Source of the DNA: Plasmodium malariae
Taxonomy: Eukaryota; Apicomplexa; Aconoidasida; Haemosporida; Plasmodiidae
NCBI RefSeq assembly: GCF_900090045.1
Contig: NC_041778.1
Location: 898,501 to 962,500, forward strand
Direction: 5' to 3'
DNA length: 64,000 nt
A program made the position numbers and the translations under genes. Each line of letters begins with the position of its first letter. Position 1 is the stretch's first letter. Of the stretch, positions 9,893-21,981 are shown one piece after another. Under the pieces are notes generated by a model that searched no databases, was not told the DNA's origin, and saw only the letters and a program-made list of their open reading frames with translations.

Positions 9893-11218
9893 ATGTATTT
9901 ATATGTATGAATGTTCACATATGCCTGTCCATTTTCATACGTGAAATGTACGACGTCCAGTAACATACAGTTTGTATATAATATCGTTGCAAATATTTAT
10001 GCAGAATATTTCAATTATAACAAGGTACTTGCAAAAAATTACCTTAACAAGGACGATACAAAGGTGGCTATATAATATATTTTTGCGATACATGCTTAAT
10101 TGTTCCTATGCTAATAATGAAAAATATAATACGGTGCGATAAAAAAAAAAAAAATAAAAAAAAATACAAAAATACAAAATAGGACAAAATGAGAAAAAGT
10201 AAGACAAAATAAAACACAACACTAATAATGGCAATAATAGCAATAATAGCAATAATAGCAATAATTGCAATAATAGCAATAATTGCAATAATGGCAATAA
10301 TAGATATTATACAAATAGAAACCAAAAAATAGCTTTTCAAAAAAAAAAATAAACAATACTCAGGCATTAACTTTAACAATAACTTTAGCACTGTTTTGAT
10401 ATTCAAATTGAGACGATCGAGCAGTAGTAAATCTACTATATAATCGAGTCCAAAACAAGAAAAAGGCAAAAAAAAGGTAGAAAAAAAGGAAAAATAAAAC
10501 AAAAAGAGGAAAAATAAAACAAAAAAAGAAAAGAAGAAAAGAAGAAAGAAGAAAGAAGAAAGAAGAAAAGATGAAAAGATGAAAAGATGAAAAGAGGAGA
10601 TGAAGAAGAGATGAAGAAAAGAAGAGATGAAGAATAGGAGAGAAGACGAAAAGATGAAAAAAAGAAAAGAGAAGAATAGAAGAGAAGAAATGATGAAAAA
10701 AAGAAAAGAGAAGAATAGAAGAGAAGAAATGATGAAAAAAAGAAAAGAGAAGAATAGAAGAAAAGATGAAAAGAAGAAAAGAAGAAAAGAAGAGAAAAAA
10801 GGAAAAATGTAAAAATGGAAGAAAAAAGGCTCAATGGAAATATTTCACGCAAGTTAGAAATATAGCAATAAAACAATGTTACCCCTTAGTTTCCAACTTC
10901 GAGCTGTAGATGCAAAAAAATGAATAAATAATTAAATTAATATAAACAGGCATAAACTCAAGGTATAATAATAAATGTTAATTTTTTTTTCAAAATTGGT
11001 CGAGTTGTCAAAAGCGCTTAATTAAACAGTAGTATCTTACATTTTACGAGATAACCATACGCTTTGTTGGGACTTAAATGTATACGTGTATTTTTTTCAT
11101 ACATATATATATATATATATATATATAATCATATGCACATATACACATTTATATGTGCATATTTATATGTACATATTTATATGTATATATTCATTTGTTT
11201 ATAATCATATGTATAAAT

Positions 11219-11475
11219 ATTAATATGTATGTATTAATATGTATGTATTAATATGTATGTATTAATATGTATGTATTAATATGTATGTATTAATATGTAT
11301 GTATTAATATGTATGTATTAATATGTATGTATAATGTATGTATTAATATGTATGTATTAATATGTATGTATTAATATGTATGTATTAATATGTATGTATT
11401 AATATGTATGTATTAATATGTATGTATTAATATGTATGTATTAATATGTATGTATTAATATATATGTGTTAATAT
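11219..11475. repeat. 14-bp minisatellite (attaatatgtatgt), about 18 copies
   Basis: The copies are nearly perfect, with one short interruption near 11330. The array lies about 0.9 kb upstream of the HT1 start, in its probable 5' regulatory or leader region. Confidence 0.9.
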
Positions 11476-12149
11476 GTACGTGTATTTATGTATGAAAAAA
11501 GTGTACGTAAAAATTATAGGCAAAAATAAATGTATAAATGACGAATTAAATAAATATAAGCGAATTAAGGTATAATAATAAAAAAAAAAAAAAATTACAA
11601 ACAAAAAAAATATAAAAAATTATAAACAAAAATATAAAAAATTGAACACAAAATTGGATGAAAAATTAATTTAAAAATCGAATAAAAAATTAAATGAAAA
11701 ATCAAATAAGCATATTTTAAATTAGAAATTAAATTACGTTATATATTTTATATGTATATATGTATATGTATATATGTATATATGTATATGTATATATGTA
11801 TATATGTATATATGTATATGTATATATGTATATGTATATATGTATATGTATATATGTATATGTATAACATGTCAAATATTTCCTAAACTGTAGAAATATA
11901 AAAAGTACGAATTTTTTTTTTTTTTTATCAGTAGATTTATGTAATTAACGCAATTTTGAGTTGTTTATCCGGCACAGTAAAATCATATACGTACAAACGC
12001 GTATGTATAAATATATATATACATATGCATACATATATATACATATACACATAAATACATAGTAACACATTATTATGAGTGAACACATAATTCAGTTATA
12101 AGTAAAGGCTTACAAGTGTGAGTATATAGCTATAAATAAAGGTGAGTAC

Positions 12150-12184
<35 letters not shown>

Positions 12185-12357
12185 AGCTACAGCATATATA
12201 TAAACAAGAATATAGACGTAAAAGTACGCATAAAAAAGCGTAAACTAGCATAAATATATAGACATATTTCTCAAATACACATATTTATGTGCGCTAACTT
12301 ATTTACGGAAACACTTGTATGCCTAAAAATTTCGAACAAACGAATAGATAACATAAG

Positions 12358-13864
12358 ATGAATAAAAGTAGTAAAGAAATATCCTCAGGGCCGTGTGCAA
12401 TAAATGAAGAAGATAAATTTTTTAATACGTCATTTAAATATGTATTATCAGCATGTATTGCCTCCTTTATATTTGGATATCAAGTGAGTGTTTTAAATAC
12501 AATAAAGAATTTTATAGTAGTGGAATTTGAATGGTGTACAGGTGATAATAGGTTGGATTGTCGTGAGAATACTATTAAGAGTTCATTTTTATTAGCATCT
12601 GTTTTTATTGGTGCTGTGATTGGTAGTGGGTTTTCAGGGTATTTAGTGCAATATGGGAGGAGATTTGCAATACTAGTAATATATTATTTTTTCGTTTTTG
12701 TAAGTTTTTTAACATCAATTACTCATCATTTTCATACAATTCTATTTGCTCGTTTGTTAAGCGGCTTTGGTATTGGTCTTATAACAGTTAGTGTGCCATT
12801 GTATATTTCAGAGATGACACATAAAGACAAAAAAGGAGCATATGGAGTTTTGCATCAACTTAGTATTACGTTTGGTATATTTATAGCTGTATTGCTAGGA
12901 CTAGCCATGGGTGAAGGACCGAAGGGTGAATCAAAAGAGCCTTTGGGAAATTTTGAAAAAATATGGTGGAGGCTTATGTTTTTTATGCCCAGCATTATTT
13001 CAATTGTTGGTATATTTCTTTTAGTAGTATTTTTTAAAGAAGAAACACCATATTTTTTATATGAGAAAGGTAAATTGGAAGAGTCAAAAAAAATTTTAAA
13101 AAAAATATATGGTAGTGATGATGTAGATGAACCTTTGAATGCAATTAAAGAAGCTATTGAGCAAACCGAGTCAGCTAAAAGAAATTCTTTATCCTTATTA
13201 AATGCATTAAAAATACCATGTTATAGATACGTTATATTATTGGGATGTATTTTATCCGCTTTTCAACAATTCACAGGTATAAACGTTTTAGTCTCAAATT
13301 CAAATGAGTTATATAAAGAATTTTTACCAAGTGAATGGATAACAATTTTAAGTGTTATCATGACTATAGTTAATTTTTTGATGACTTTTCCAGCTATTTA
13401 TATCGTTGAAAAACTGGGTAGGAAAACTTTATTATTAGGGGGATGTTTTGGTATTATATGTGCTTATGTACCTACAGCTATAGCAAATTTAATAAATAAA
13501 AATTCAAATCCTGTGAAAGTAATATCTATAGTTGCAACATTTATTATGATTATTTCATTTGCTGTGTCATATGGTCCTGTTTTGTGGATTTATTTACATG
13601 AAATGTTTCCTTCAGAAATAAAAGATAGTGCAGCTACATTAGCTTCACTAATTAATTGGTTATGTGCAATTATTGTCGTTTTTCCATCCGACATTATTAT
13701 TAAGACATCTCCTGCAATACTTTTTATTATATTTGCCGTTATGTCAGTCGTTACTTTCTTATTTATTTTCTTTTTTATTAAAGAAACAAAAGGTGGAGAA
13801 ATTGGAACAAGTCCATATATTTCGATGGAAGAAAGGCAAAAATACATGACCAAGTCAGCAGTTT

Positions 13865-13866
<2 letters not shown>
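12358..13866 (+). CDS. HT1: Facilitative hexose transporter HT1
   Basis: 502 residues, a single-exon major facilitator protein that takes up glucose and fructose across the parasite plasma membrane and is its principal sugar supply. It resembles PfHT1 (about 504 residues) through most of its length, e.g. YVLSACIASFIFGYQVSVLN, and ends in the same TMEERQK-type tail. Sugar-porter signatures are visible: GRR after TM2, RLLSGFGIGL, EETPYFLYEKGK, QQFTGINVL in TM7, EKLGRKTLLLGG and FIKETKGGE. Gln167 in GVLHQL corresponds to the Gln169 reported as important for substrate choice in PfHT1. Twelve membrane segments are expected. The flanking intergenic regions are long (4.2 and 2.5 kb). Confidence 0.97.
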
Positions 13867-13895
<29 letters not shown>

Positions 13896-14204
13896 GCACA
13901 CATTTTTTAAAAAATAGAATATATATATATCTTTATATATATTCATATCTATCTGTATCTATCTGTATCTATCTGTATCTATCTGTATCTATCTGTATCT
14001 ATCTGTATCTATCTGTATCTATCTATATCTATATATCTATATGTATATTTATGTGTATCTATGTATATTTGTACCAGCTTGACTAATACAATTTGAATAT
14101 GAAGCAGTGAATGGAGGGATTTTGCAAAAAGATTTGTCAAGATATGTTTTTTTTTTTTTTTTTCTTTTTATCTCTATTTTTGCCTTTTTTTTATATGTAT
14201 CTTT

Positions 14205-14592
14205 CCATTTTTTATTATTCCTTTCTTAATTATTCCTTTTTTTATCATTCCATATTTTATTATCCAATTTTTTATTATCCCATTTTTTATCATCCCATAT
14301 TTTATTATCCCATTTTTTATTATCCCATTTTTTATTCTCCCATTTTTTATTATCCCATTTTTTATCATCCCATATTTTATTATCCCATTTTTTATCATCC
14401 CATATTTTATTATCCCATTTTTTATCATCCCATATTTTATTATCCCATTTTTATTCTCCCATTTTTTATTATCCCATTTTTTATCATCCCATATTTTATT
14501 ATCCCATTTTTATCATCCCATATTTTATTATCCCATTTTTTATTATCCCATATTTTATTATCCCATTTTTTATCATCCCATATTTTATTATT
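14205..14592. repeat. 15/31-bp minisatellite (ttttttat[t/c]atcccat)
   Basis: More than 20 units alternate between ttattatcccat and tatcatcccatat types, forming a partly higher-order 31-bp period. Stop-free frames on both strands are by-products. Confidence 0.9.
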
Positions 14593-15880
14593 CTTTTTTT
14601 TTTTTTTTAAAATGAGAAATACGCGAAATGGGCGAAATGAACCATTTAGCAAAATTGTCCCACCTTTTATTTATCACTTTCGTTTGGGTAAATATATTTG
14701 TTTTACGAAGGGGGGAAGAAGAGGGCACACTGCAGTGGTTACTTGGTTACTGGTATCTTTTTCAGCAAGCAGTTGAATGGATGGACAAGTATGGTGAGTG
14801 CGCTCAAATGAGTAAATGAACAAATAGTATATAGAACATCCATACACACGTATGTAAGTATATATACATAATGTGCATTATTGTTACATTTGTATAGCGT
14901 TTGTTTATTTTTTTTACTTTTAGAATTAAGAATAGTGCATAAAATGTGTTAAATTTGTTTTTTTTTTTTTTTTTTTTTTTTTTTTTGTTTAAATTTTATA
15001 CATTTGTGTATAATACAGAAATATATAAATTTATGGATATGTATACATACATATATATACATAGAAATCAATACATAGATGAACATATGTTATACACGTA
15101 TATGTATATATATATATATATATGTGTACGTTATACATCTAAAACGAAACTTTGGAAATTTACTCTTACGTTTTATCTAATTTTTGAGAATCTTTTTAAA
15201 TTATTCTCAACATATTTTAAAGTAAAATAAAAATGATACGGAAAATGATCCAACTGCAGAAGGTATAATTTTAATTATATGTTTTGCTCTAAGTCATATG
15301 GAAAAGAGAACCAGTTAGGGCAAGAATGTAGGAAAAAAAAAATACACACCCATCAAAAGTAGACAATTTTGAAAAGAACATTTTTCTTTTTATCATTATA
15401 TTTTTTATTTTAATATTTTTTATCATTACATTTTTAATTTTAATATTTTTTTCCATTCTGGTGGTTTTTCAAAACATGCACAGTGGGCATTTCAAATCTG
15501 CGCGAATGTGTTACACCTTTGAAATTTAAATCTACGTAACCACAGGTGTAAAAAGGAAAAAAAAAAAAAATTAACTAGTCCTATGTACTTATTTATACAT
15601 AGGAATGTGTATCCATATGCACAACTTGTTCGTAGAATACATTTAGGCGGATAGCTTTGCAGGTACCTAAAATATTGTAGATTTGTTGTCCTTCTCTCAG
15701 TGACCGTTTAATTTTATTTCCCTTGGCTTTCTCAAAGCATGGTAGAACTTTGCTGTAGCGGATAAACAGAAGGAAGGGGAATGAGGTACACCCAAATGCA
15801 TGTTGGGTTCAGTTTTTATTGATGATGATAAAAGGGGAAGAAACACAGATGGAAAAAAGATACAAACAAAATAAAATAAA

Positions 15881-16040
15881 ATAAACAAAACATGTAAAAT
15901 GTGAAAGAAAAGATAAACAAAACATGTAAAATGTGAAAGATAAGATAAACAAAACATGTAAAATGTGAAAGAAAAGATAAACAAAACATGTAAAATGTAA
16001 AGGCTAAGATAAACAAAACATGTAAAATGGAAAGAATAAG
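15881..16040. repeat. Five tandem 32-bp units (ataaacaaaacatgtaaaat...)
   Basis: There are exactly five consecutive 32-bp copies. The first three are almost identical and the last two are diverged at their 3' ends. Each carries an acatgt palindrome, so these recur every 32 bp. The array lies about 350 bp upstream of the exoribonuclease ATG. Confidence 0.9.
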
Positions 16041-16390
16041 AACGCCCCGTTTGTTGTAACATTCGAAGGTTCGTATTTGAGATTCCTCTACTAGGAAAAA
16101 AAAAAATTTTAACATGCAAAAAGAGAACCCTCAGTTTTCAGTAGCAATTTTATTCGTAGTGTAGAATATGTGCAAAACGCAAAGCAGTAAAACGAAGCAA
16201 GAACTCCTTTTAGAATATGGATGAAAAAATGCAAGCGATGTAAATTTTCATTTTTTATTTTCTTTACTTTTTTTTCCTTATTTTTCCTTATTTTTACTTT
16301 TTTTTTTTTTTTTTTCCTTTTTTTTTTTTTTTTATTTTATTTATTGTTTTTTTTTTTTTGCTTGTTCGTTTCTATTCCCCTTATGATGAC

Positions 16391-19300
16391 ATGCAAAGAA
16401 TATATATAGCCTTAAAATGCATATTTCTCCTTTTGGCATTTCTATCATTAATTAATTGCGGGATTCCCGGACTTCACAAGTGGATAATCCATAATTTCCC
16501 AAGTTGTGTGAAAATAGTGGATAAACATAATCTACTTGATGCGAGTACCTTTACATATAGCAACTGGAGGAGTAAATGTAGAGCAGGAGGGGGAAGCAGT
16601 GGGAGAGGCGTTGGTAGTAGCCGTAGCAACTATGGTGAACTAAAGGGAAACATCCTCGAAGTGGATAATTTGCTATTTGATATGAACCAGTTACTCCACA
16701 AAGCGAACGTGCAATTTCGTAGTTACGATAATTATTTTTTCAAACTCTCTAGTTTAATAAAAAATGTACTGAAGAAATTTCACCCTAAGAAGAATGTCGT
16801 TTTTGCTATTGATGGAATATGCCCCTTTTCCAAACTAAAATTACAAATAAAAAGAAGAGCCAAAGCAAAAAGCAAAGAGAGGAATTCATTATATATAAAT
16901 GATATAACATGTGGTAGTACATTTATAGATAAGATATCCAAATTTTTGGTAAATTTTGTAAAATATTTAATTTCTTTTGAAAAATTCGACAGGGTTAAGT
17001 TTTTTGTATCTACTGATAAGGAAGCAGGGGAAGGGGAACTCAAACTTATGAATTGGATAAGCAACTACATTGGAGCGGAACAGAAAGAGGAAGAGAAAGA
17101 GGAAGAGAAAGAGAGAGAGGAAAAAAAAGACATAGTTGAGAGTGGAGAGAAGGTAAGGGTGGATAACCATTACAAGGGGGAGAATGTAAATGGAGCCACC
17201 TTTAGCAAAACACAACATCTTCTTGGTTGTTCACCTGGAAAGGATGAAGAAAAGGGAAATATAAATACAAAAACGAATGCGGAAGAAGAATCGTTCGTAA
17301 TAGTAGGGGCGGACGCAGACCTATTACTACAATGTTTAGCTCTAAAAAATATACGCAACATATATATTTATACATATCAAACTTTCCATATGAATATAGG
17401 TGGATATGAATTTAAAAAGGAAAATCATCTTATGGAAGGGCCAAACGGTAGTTACATTAAAAAAAGAAAAAACAATCAGTTAAACTATAGTAACAATTTA
17501 AAAGAATATCATTTTAATGACATGTTACTAATGGACAATTTAAATATGGAAAATAAAAAAAATAAAAAAAAAAGGAAAAAAAAAATAAAAGTTTTGTACA
17601 ATTTAAATACATTCATTAATTTATTTTTAAATAAATATCCAAAATCTTTTGAGCAAATTAGACGAGATTTACTTATTTTGTTCATATTAAAAGGAAATGA
17701 TTATTTACCAAAAATTAAGGAAGGTAATTTCAGCTTGTTTTTTGAATCCTATTTTAAAATGTTAGAAAAAAATATGAACAAGCAAGGAGAGGAAATGCCA
17801 TATAATGGTTTTTTAAATAAAAATTATGTATTAAATAGAAAAGAGTTTTTAAAATTTTTGCACTACGTACAGGATATAATTAGCTTTTCCAACTACTCTG
17901 TGAATAATAATAGTAGTACAAACGAAGAGGAATGCACTAGTATTAATCATACAAATAACAGGTATGAAAAAGAATTCAAAGAAAATAATTTGTACCTTCC
18001 TTTGTCCCTTTTGAATGAAATATTAAGTAAAAATATAATAGAAAATGAAAGCATAAAAATTGAAATTAAAAAAGAACAAGACATGTATAATTGTACATTA
18101 ACATATTTTGAAAATAATCAAAATTACCTTCATTTTGGTTCATCCAAAAAAAAAAAAAATTCCGTGCACATTGCTTCTTATAGCTTTTTAAAAAATCATT
18201 TTCCCATATTTATGAAGTATATAAATTTGGAACTTTTCAAAAGCACCATTAGAGAAGCGAATTGCTTGCACCAAACAAATTATGACCACGTCAGGCAAAA
18301 TGAAAAATTAACGCCACAAAAGGACGGAAATAATATTTATCGTTCAGGTGAAAGTACAGTTTTGGGAAAATCTCTAACATGTGGCAGAAGACAGGGTAAC
18401 GAAATGGATGATATAACGTCCAATGGAACGTCCGATAGAACAGAGATTACCGAGTCTAATGAACATCGGGATTATACATTTGACAGTGATGACGAAAAAG
18501 AAGATGCACAAATGGAACTTTATTTGAGAAAGGTGTACAGACAGAATTGTAAAAATAAAAAAAATTATGAACAGGAAATGAAAATTTGTGAAAATTATAT
18601 CGAAGGCATACATTGGCTAGTTGAAATGTACACAAAAACGTATTGTATAAATTTTAATTTTTTTTACAAATATTTAATTAGTCCATCTTTATTAAGTATA
18701 TATTACTACTTATCCACATTTGGGGAAGTACCAAAATATAGCAGTGATTACAGAAATGGTATACAAAATATAAATTTAAATGTTTTTAAAAATAATTATG
18801 AATATTACAATTTTATTACCTTTTGTGTGAATAAATATAATGACTTGAAAATGAAATTAAAACTGAGCTCTTCGGACAATTTACCAAACGAAACAGAAAC
18901 TAATGAGGATACTAACAAAATTAAAAATGAGAAAAATCCATTTTTACTAAATGCACAAAATAGTAAAAAAAATGTATATTTTGAAAATATATATGATATT
19001 TTATTTTCAAAAAATGTAAATATCGTCAAAGACAATATTCAAAAATTAAATAAAATTTTAAAAACAACAATGCACAATAATAAAAAAATTATTTACTATT
19101 GGGATATATATGCAAGGCATTTGAAAAAGTTTTATAAAATAATTTTTTATAAAACTAGGAAAATATATGTGTGCAAATATTCTTTATTTAAACTGAAATT
19201 TGAAAATACGGACCAGAGGTGTTCAACCTATAAACAGGGACTTACCAAAAAGGAAATGACCAAAGATAATAATAGTAACTCGGAAAATGATAATTTTGAA

Positions 19301-19456
19301 ATTCAAAATAATTATTTTCCCACGTTTGGATTAAACAGTATTATGCGGAAAAATCGTATTTTTAGCAAAAATTTAATGAGTTACTCTGATGGAAGAACAG
19401 ATGTTACAAAAAGGGTTGTACAGATTAGACGCGTGAAAAAAATTGTCTACCGCTGA
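16391..19456 (+). CDS. XRN-family 5'-3' exoribonuclease with N-terminal signal sequence
   Basis: 1021 residues. The ATG at 16391 is the first in the frame. Residues 1-22 are a hydrophobic signal-type segment (YIALKCIFLLLAFLSLINC) followed at once by GIPGLHKWI, the conserved XRN N-terminus that normally follows the start Met. Family motifs in order: DNLLFDMNQLLHK (about 90), VVFAIDGICPFSK (about 135, the xAIDGVAPRAK block), CGSTFIDKISKFL (about 176), TDKEAGEGELKLMNW (about 208), VGADADLLLQCLAL (about 304) and LKGNDYLPKI (about 432). The acidic active-site positions look intact. Low-complexity insertions separate the motifs (Lys/Glu run near 235; 360-405; 640-720). The leader suggests entry to the secretory route, possibly towards the apicoplast; that is inference. 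Confidence 0.88.
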   Translation: MQRIYIALKCIFLLLAFLSLINCGIPGLHKWIIHNFPSCVKIVDKHNLLDASTFTYSNWRSKCRAGGGSSGRGVGSSRSNYGELKGNILEVDNLLFDMNQLLHKANVQFRSYDNYFFKLSSLIKNVLKKFHPKKNVVFAIDGICPFSKLKLQIKRRAKAKSKERNSLYINDITCGSTFIDKISKFLVNFVKYLISFEKFDRVKFFVSTDKEAGEGELKLMNWISNYIGAEQKEEEKEEEKEREEKKDIVESGEKVRVDNHYKGENVNGATFSKTQHLLGCSPGKDEEKGNINTKTNAEEESFVIVGADADLLLQCLALKNIRNIYIYTYQTFHMNIGGYEFKKENHLMEGPNGSYIKKRKNNQLNYSNNLKEYHFNDMLLMDNLNMENKKNKKKRKKKIKVLYNLNTFINLFLNKYPKSFEQIRRDLLILFILKGNDYLPKIKEGNFSLFFESYFKMLEKNMNKQGEEMPYNGFLNKNYVLNRKEFLKFLHYVQDIISFSNYSVNNNSSTNEEECTSINHTNNRYEKEFKENNLYLPLSLLNEILSKNIIENESIKIEIKKEQDMYNCTLTYFENNQNYLHFGSSKKKKNSVHIASYSFLKNHFPIFMKYINLELFKSTIREANCLHQTNYDHVRQNEKLTPQKDGNNIYRSGESTVLGKSLTCGRRQGNEMDDITSNGTSDRTEITESNEHRDYTFDSDDEKEDAQMELYLRKVYRQNCKNKKNYEQEMKICENYIEGIHWLVEMYTKTYCINFNFFYKYLISPSLLSIYYYLSTFGEVPKYSSDYRNGIQNINLNVFKNNYEYYNFITFCVNKYNDLKMKLKLSSSDNLPNETETNEDTNKIKNEKNPFLLNAQNSKKNVYFENIYDILFSKNVNIVKDNIQKLNKILKTTMHNNKKIIYYWDIYARHLKKFYKIIFYKTRKIYVCKYSLFKLKFENTDQRCSTYKQGLTKKEMTKDNNSNSENDNFEIQNNYFPTFGLNSIMRKNRIFSKNLMSYSDGRTDVTKRVVQIRRVKKIVYR

Positions 19457-20025
19457 AAGGGAGGACATGGAATGCCCGTTTATTAGTTCCACAATAATGA
19501 AAATAAAGAAATATTTTTTATATCGCGTTTTTATATATTCACTTTATTTAATTTTTATTTTATTATTATTTTTTTTTTAATTATTATTTTTTTTATCTTG
19601 TTTTGTTTTATTTTGTTTTATTTTGTTTTGTTTTGCTTTATTTTGCTTTACTTTGTTTTATTTTGTTTTGTTTTACTTTATTTTGTTTTATTTTTTTGTT
19701 CAGTCATATATACAGCACAGCTGATATTAGTTTGGATTTAAAAATGTTGAAGTAATTTTCATTCGGAAGACGTCTACACATGACCTGTTGCTTTTAATGG
19801 CGCGGCATCAATTTTTTTTTTTTTTTTTTTTTTGATTATTTTTTTTTTTTTTTTTTTTTTTTTTATTGCATTTTATGAAATAATTATTAAGTATATATAA
19901 GATTTTTTTTTCTTTTTTTTTTTGCTTGTTGTTCTTGAATTTGCTTTAATTTTTTTTTTTGTTTGACCATTATAATGCCGTAGTTATATACACATACGTG
20001 TAAATATGCATATATGTGTTTGTGC

Positions 20026-20056
<31 letters not shown>

Positions 20057-21461
20057 CACGTCACACAGCAATTTTGGTAAAGACGAAATTTTCACAATGC
20101 ATAATTGCCCATAAGCAAATATTCAAATTTGTGAGCTTAGGTAAAAAATGTGCTAATACATATCCATGCACATCCATACATATACATACATATACATACA
20201 CTTCCATACATATATATACATACACTTCCATACACATACATACATATACATACATATACATACATATACATACATACATATACATACATATACATATATA
20301 TACATCCATACATATACATATATATACATCCATACATATACATATATATACATCCATACATATATATACATCCATACATATACATACATATCCAAATACG
20401 CGTTCTGACATATTTCCATCCATCTTATAACACATTTAAGTAGCTGTTTGTTGCTACTGTGCTGAAAAATTCGATCTTATTTCTTCTGGTAGATTAGCAT
20501 TTTTTAATTTGTGCTATACAAAAGAGTAAAACCTATTTTCATTATAATGAAATGATTTGTTTTATGTATACTGCTTTTTTTTTTCTTTTCTTTTTTTTTT
20601 ATTATCATGTGAGAGATAAAAGTTCGAATGTCCTCCATGCCCAATATATAAATATACATGTGTATGAACATGTATTCATGTAAATATATATATATATACA
20701 TATATATAAGAACAAATGCATGTTCGTATCTGTTAGAATTTTAAATAAGCGCTTAAGCGCTATCCGAGGGAGAAGATTGGAGATGTGTAATAAAAATAGT
20801 ATTTTATTTTATATTTTTAATTTTTTTATATTTTATATTTTATATTTTTTTTTTATATTTTTTATATATTTTCATTTCTTTTTATCCATTATGAATCTCA
20901 GCCTTTTCTCTTGCATTTCTTTACTGCTATAATTGATGTATTACTGAGAACTTGGGTAATATATAATGAAAAAAAAAAAATATATATATTTTTTTTTTAT
21001 TTTATGACTAATTTTGTAAAAACCTGAACTGTACAGGTGATGAATTTATTATGTGACATTTTTTTCTGTATATTGTTTTGAATTTTGAATTTTTTTCCTT
21101 ATATTTCTTGGTTAAATTAAAGAGGTGTGTGATACGTGGATAGACATAAGCATATACGCTTACGTATTTGTATAAATATACATTTATTTTCACATTCGGA
21201 ATGCTGTATATATACGTGTATGTATTCATAGGCATACATGGGTAGACTACCATATGGCAATATGATAGTATGCAAATATGACAGTATGGCAATATAACAG
21301 TATAACAATATGGCAATATGACTATATGATCATATGCCCTCAAGAGTACGCATATGCATAAAATACACATGTTAGATTGCTACGTGGCTGGGAACATCAA
21401 CGATTTTCTCTCATCTGAACTAGCTATTTTTAAGCAAATTTTAGTATATAAAAATATACAG

Positions 21462-21500
<39 letters not shown>

Positions 21501-21981
21501 CCTCGTTATTCTTTATTATGAATAAGTTCTATCAATTTATACTAAAATAAAAGTACTGCTCATTTTCGTATTTGTTTGACTGTTTGTTTGTTTTTTTACT
21601 TCTTAATAGAACATTTTCATAAATTAGTTAAAACAATTTTCGCACAATCAAATGGTGGAATGAATTTTATTTTATTTTTTTTTAAATGAGAAATTTATTT
21701 TTTTTCGAGTACTATTTGAATCAGTTTTTGAAGTCTAGCTTTTGTTAATTCGTGTACTGTTACAAAGGAATACACGTTAACCTATTTTTTGAGTAGCTTT
21801 TACGAATAACAAGGATGAATTATATACAGGAGACTCACGAATGAAGCAAGATATACATCCTGCGCGTACATATATGTTTGTATAGATATGTATGTATATA
21901 TATGTATGCTTGTACATAATACATATGTATGCTTGTACCCTCATGTGTAGCTTTTCTTTTTTGTGAAGCTGACAAAAACAA
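19457..21981. other. 2.5-kb intergenic region
   Basis: No gene seen. Contents: ttttgttttattttgcttta repeats at about 19590-19695; T tracts at 19812-19865; (TA)n at 20031-20057; acatacatatacatccata arrays at about 20158-20395; an imperfect caatatgacagtatgg array at about 21255-21340; and a T tract of about 36 bases near 21465-21500. The region should contain the promoter and leader of the aminotransferase gene. Confidence 0.65.

Larger units (their letters stand above)
8168..12357. other. 4.2-kb intergenic region upstream of HT1
   Basis: I find no credible gene. It is packed with simple repeats: (TA)n at about 8320-8369, 9843-9889 and 11101-11127; a 12-bp unit tttgtttgtcca at 8726-8872; aataatagcaat units at about 10228-10300; purine-rich aagaagagatga units at about 10530-10800; a 14-bp array at 11219-11475; and atatgtatatgt units at about 11748-11865. 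Long frames across these arrays are artefacts of the repeats. Confidence 0.7.
13867..16390. other. 2.5-kb intergenic region downstream of HT1
   Basis: No gene seen. Repeats: a T tract at 13868-13895; 10-bp ctatctgtat units at about 13950-14025; a 15/31-bp ttttttatcatcccat array at 14205-14592; (TA)n near 15105; five 32-bp units at 15881-16040; and T tracts just before the next gene. Confidence 0.7.

Noticed and set aside
10436..10876. Minus-strand Ser/Phe-rich frame and its + strand Lys/Arg partner
   Set aside because: Both come from a purine-tract repeat (aagaagagatga); any such tract is open in several frames.
14111..14776. 221-codon + strand frame
   Set aside because: Almost all of it is the ttttttatcatcccat repeat (YPIFYHPIF). 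I saw no splice or start signal to suggest a gene.
20014..20443. Cluster of overlapping Tyr/Ile/His and Met/Tyr/Val frames
   Set aside because: Products of the acatacatataca repeat, open in five frames at once.
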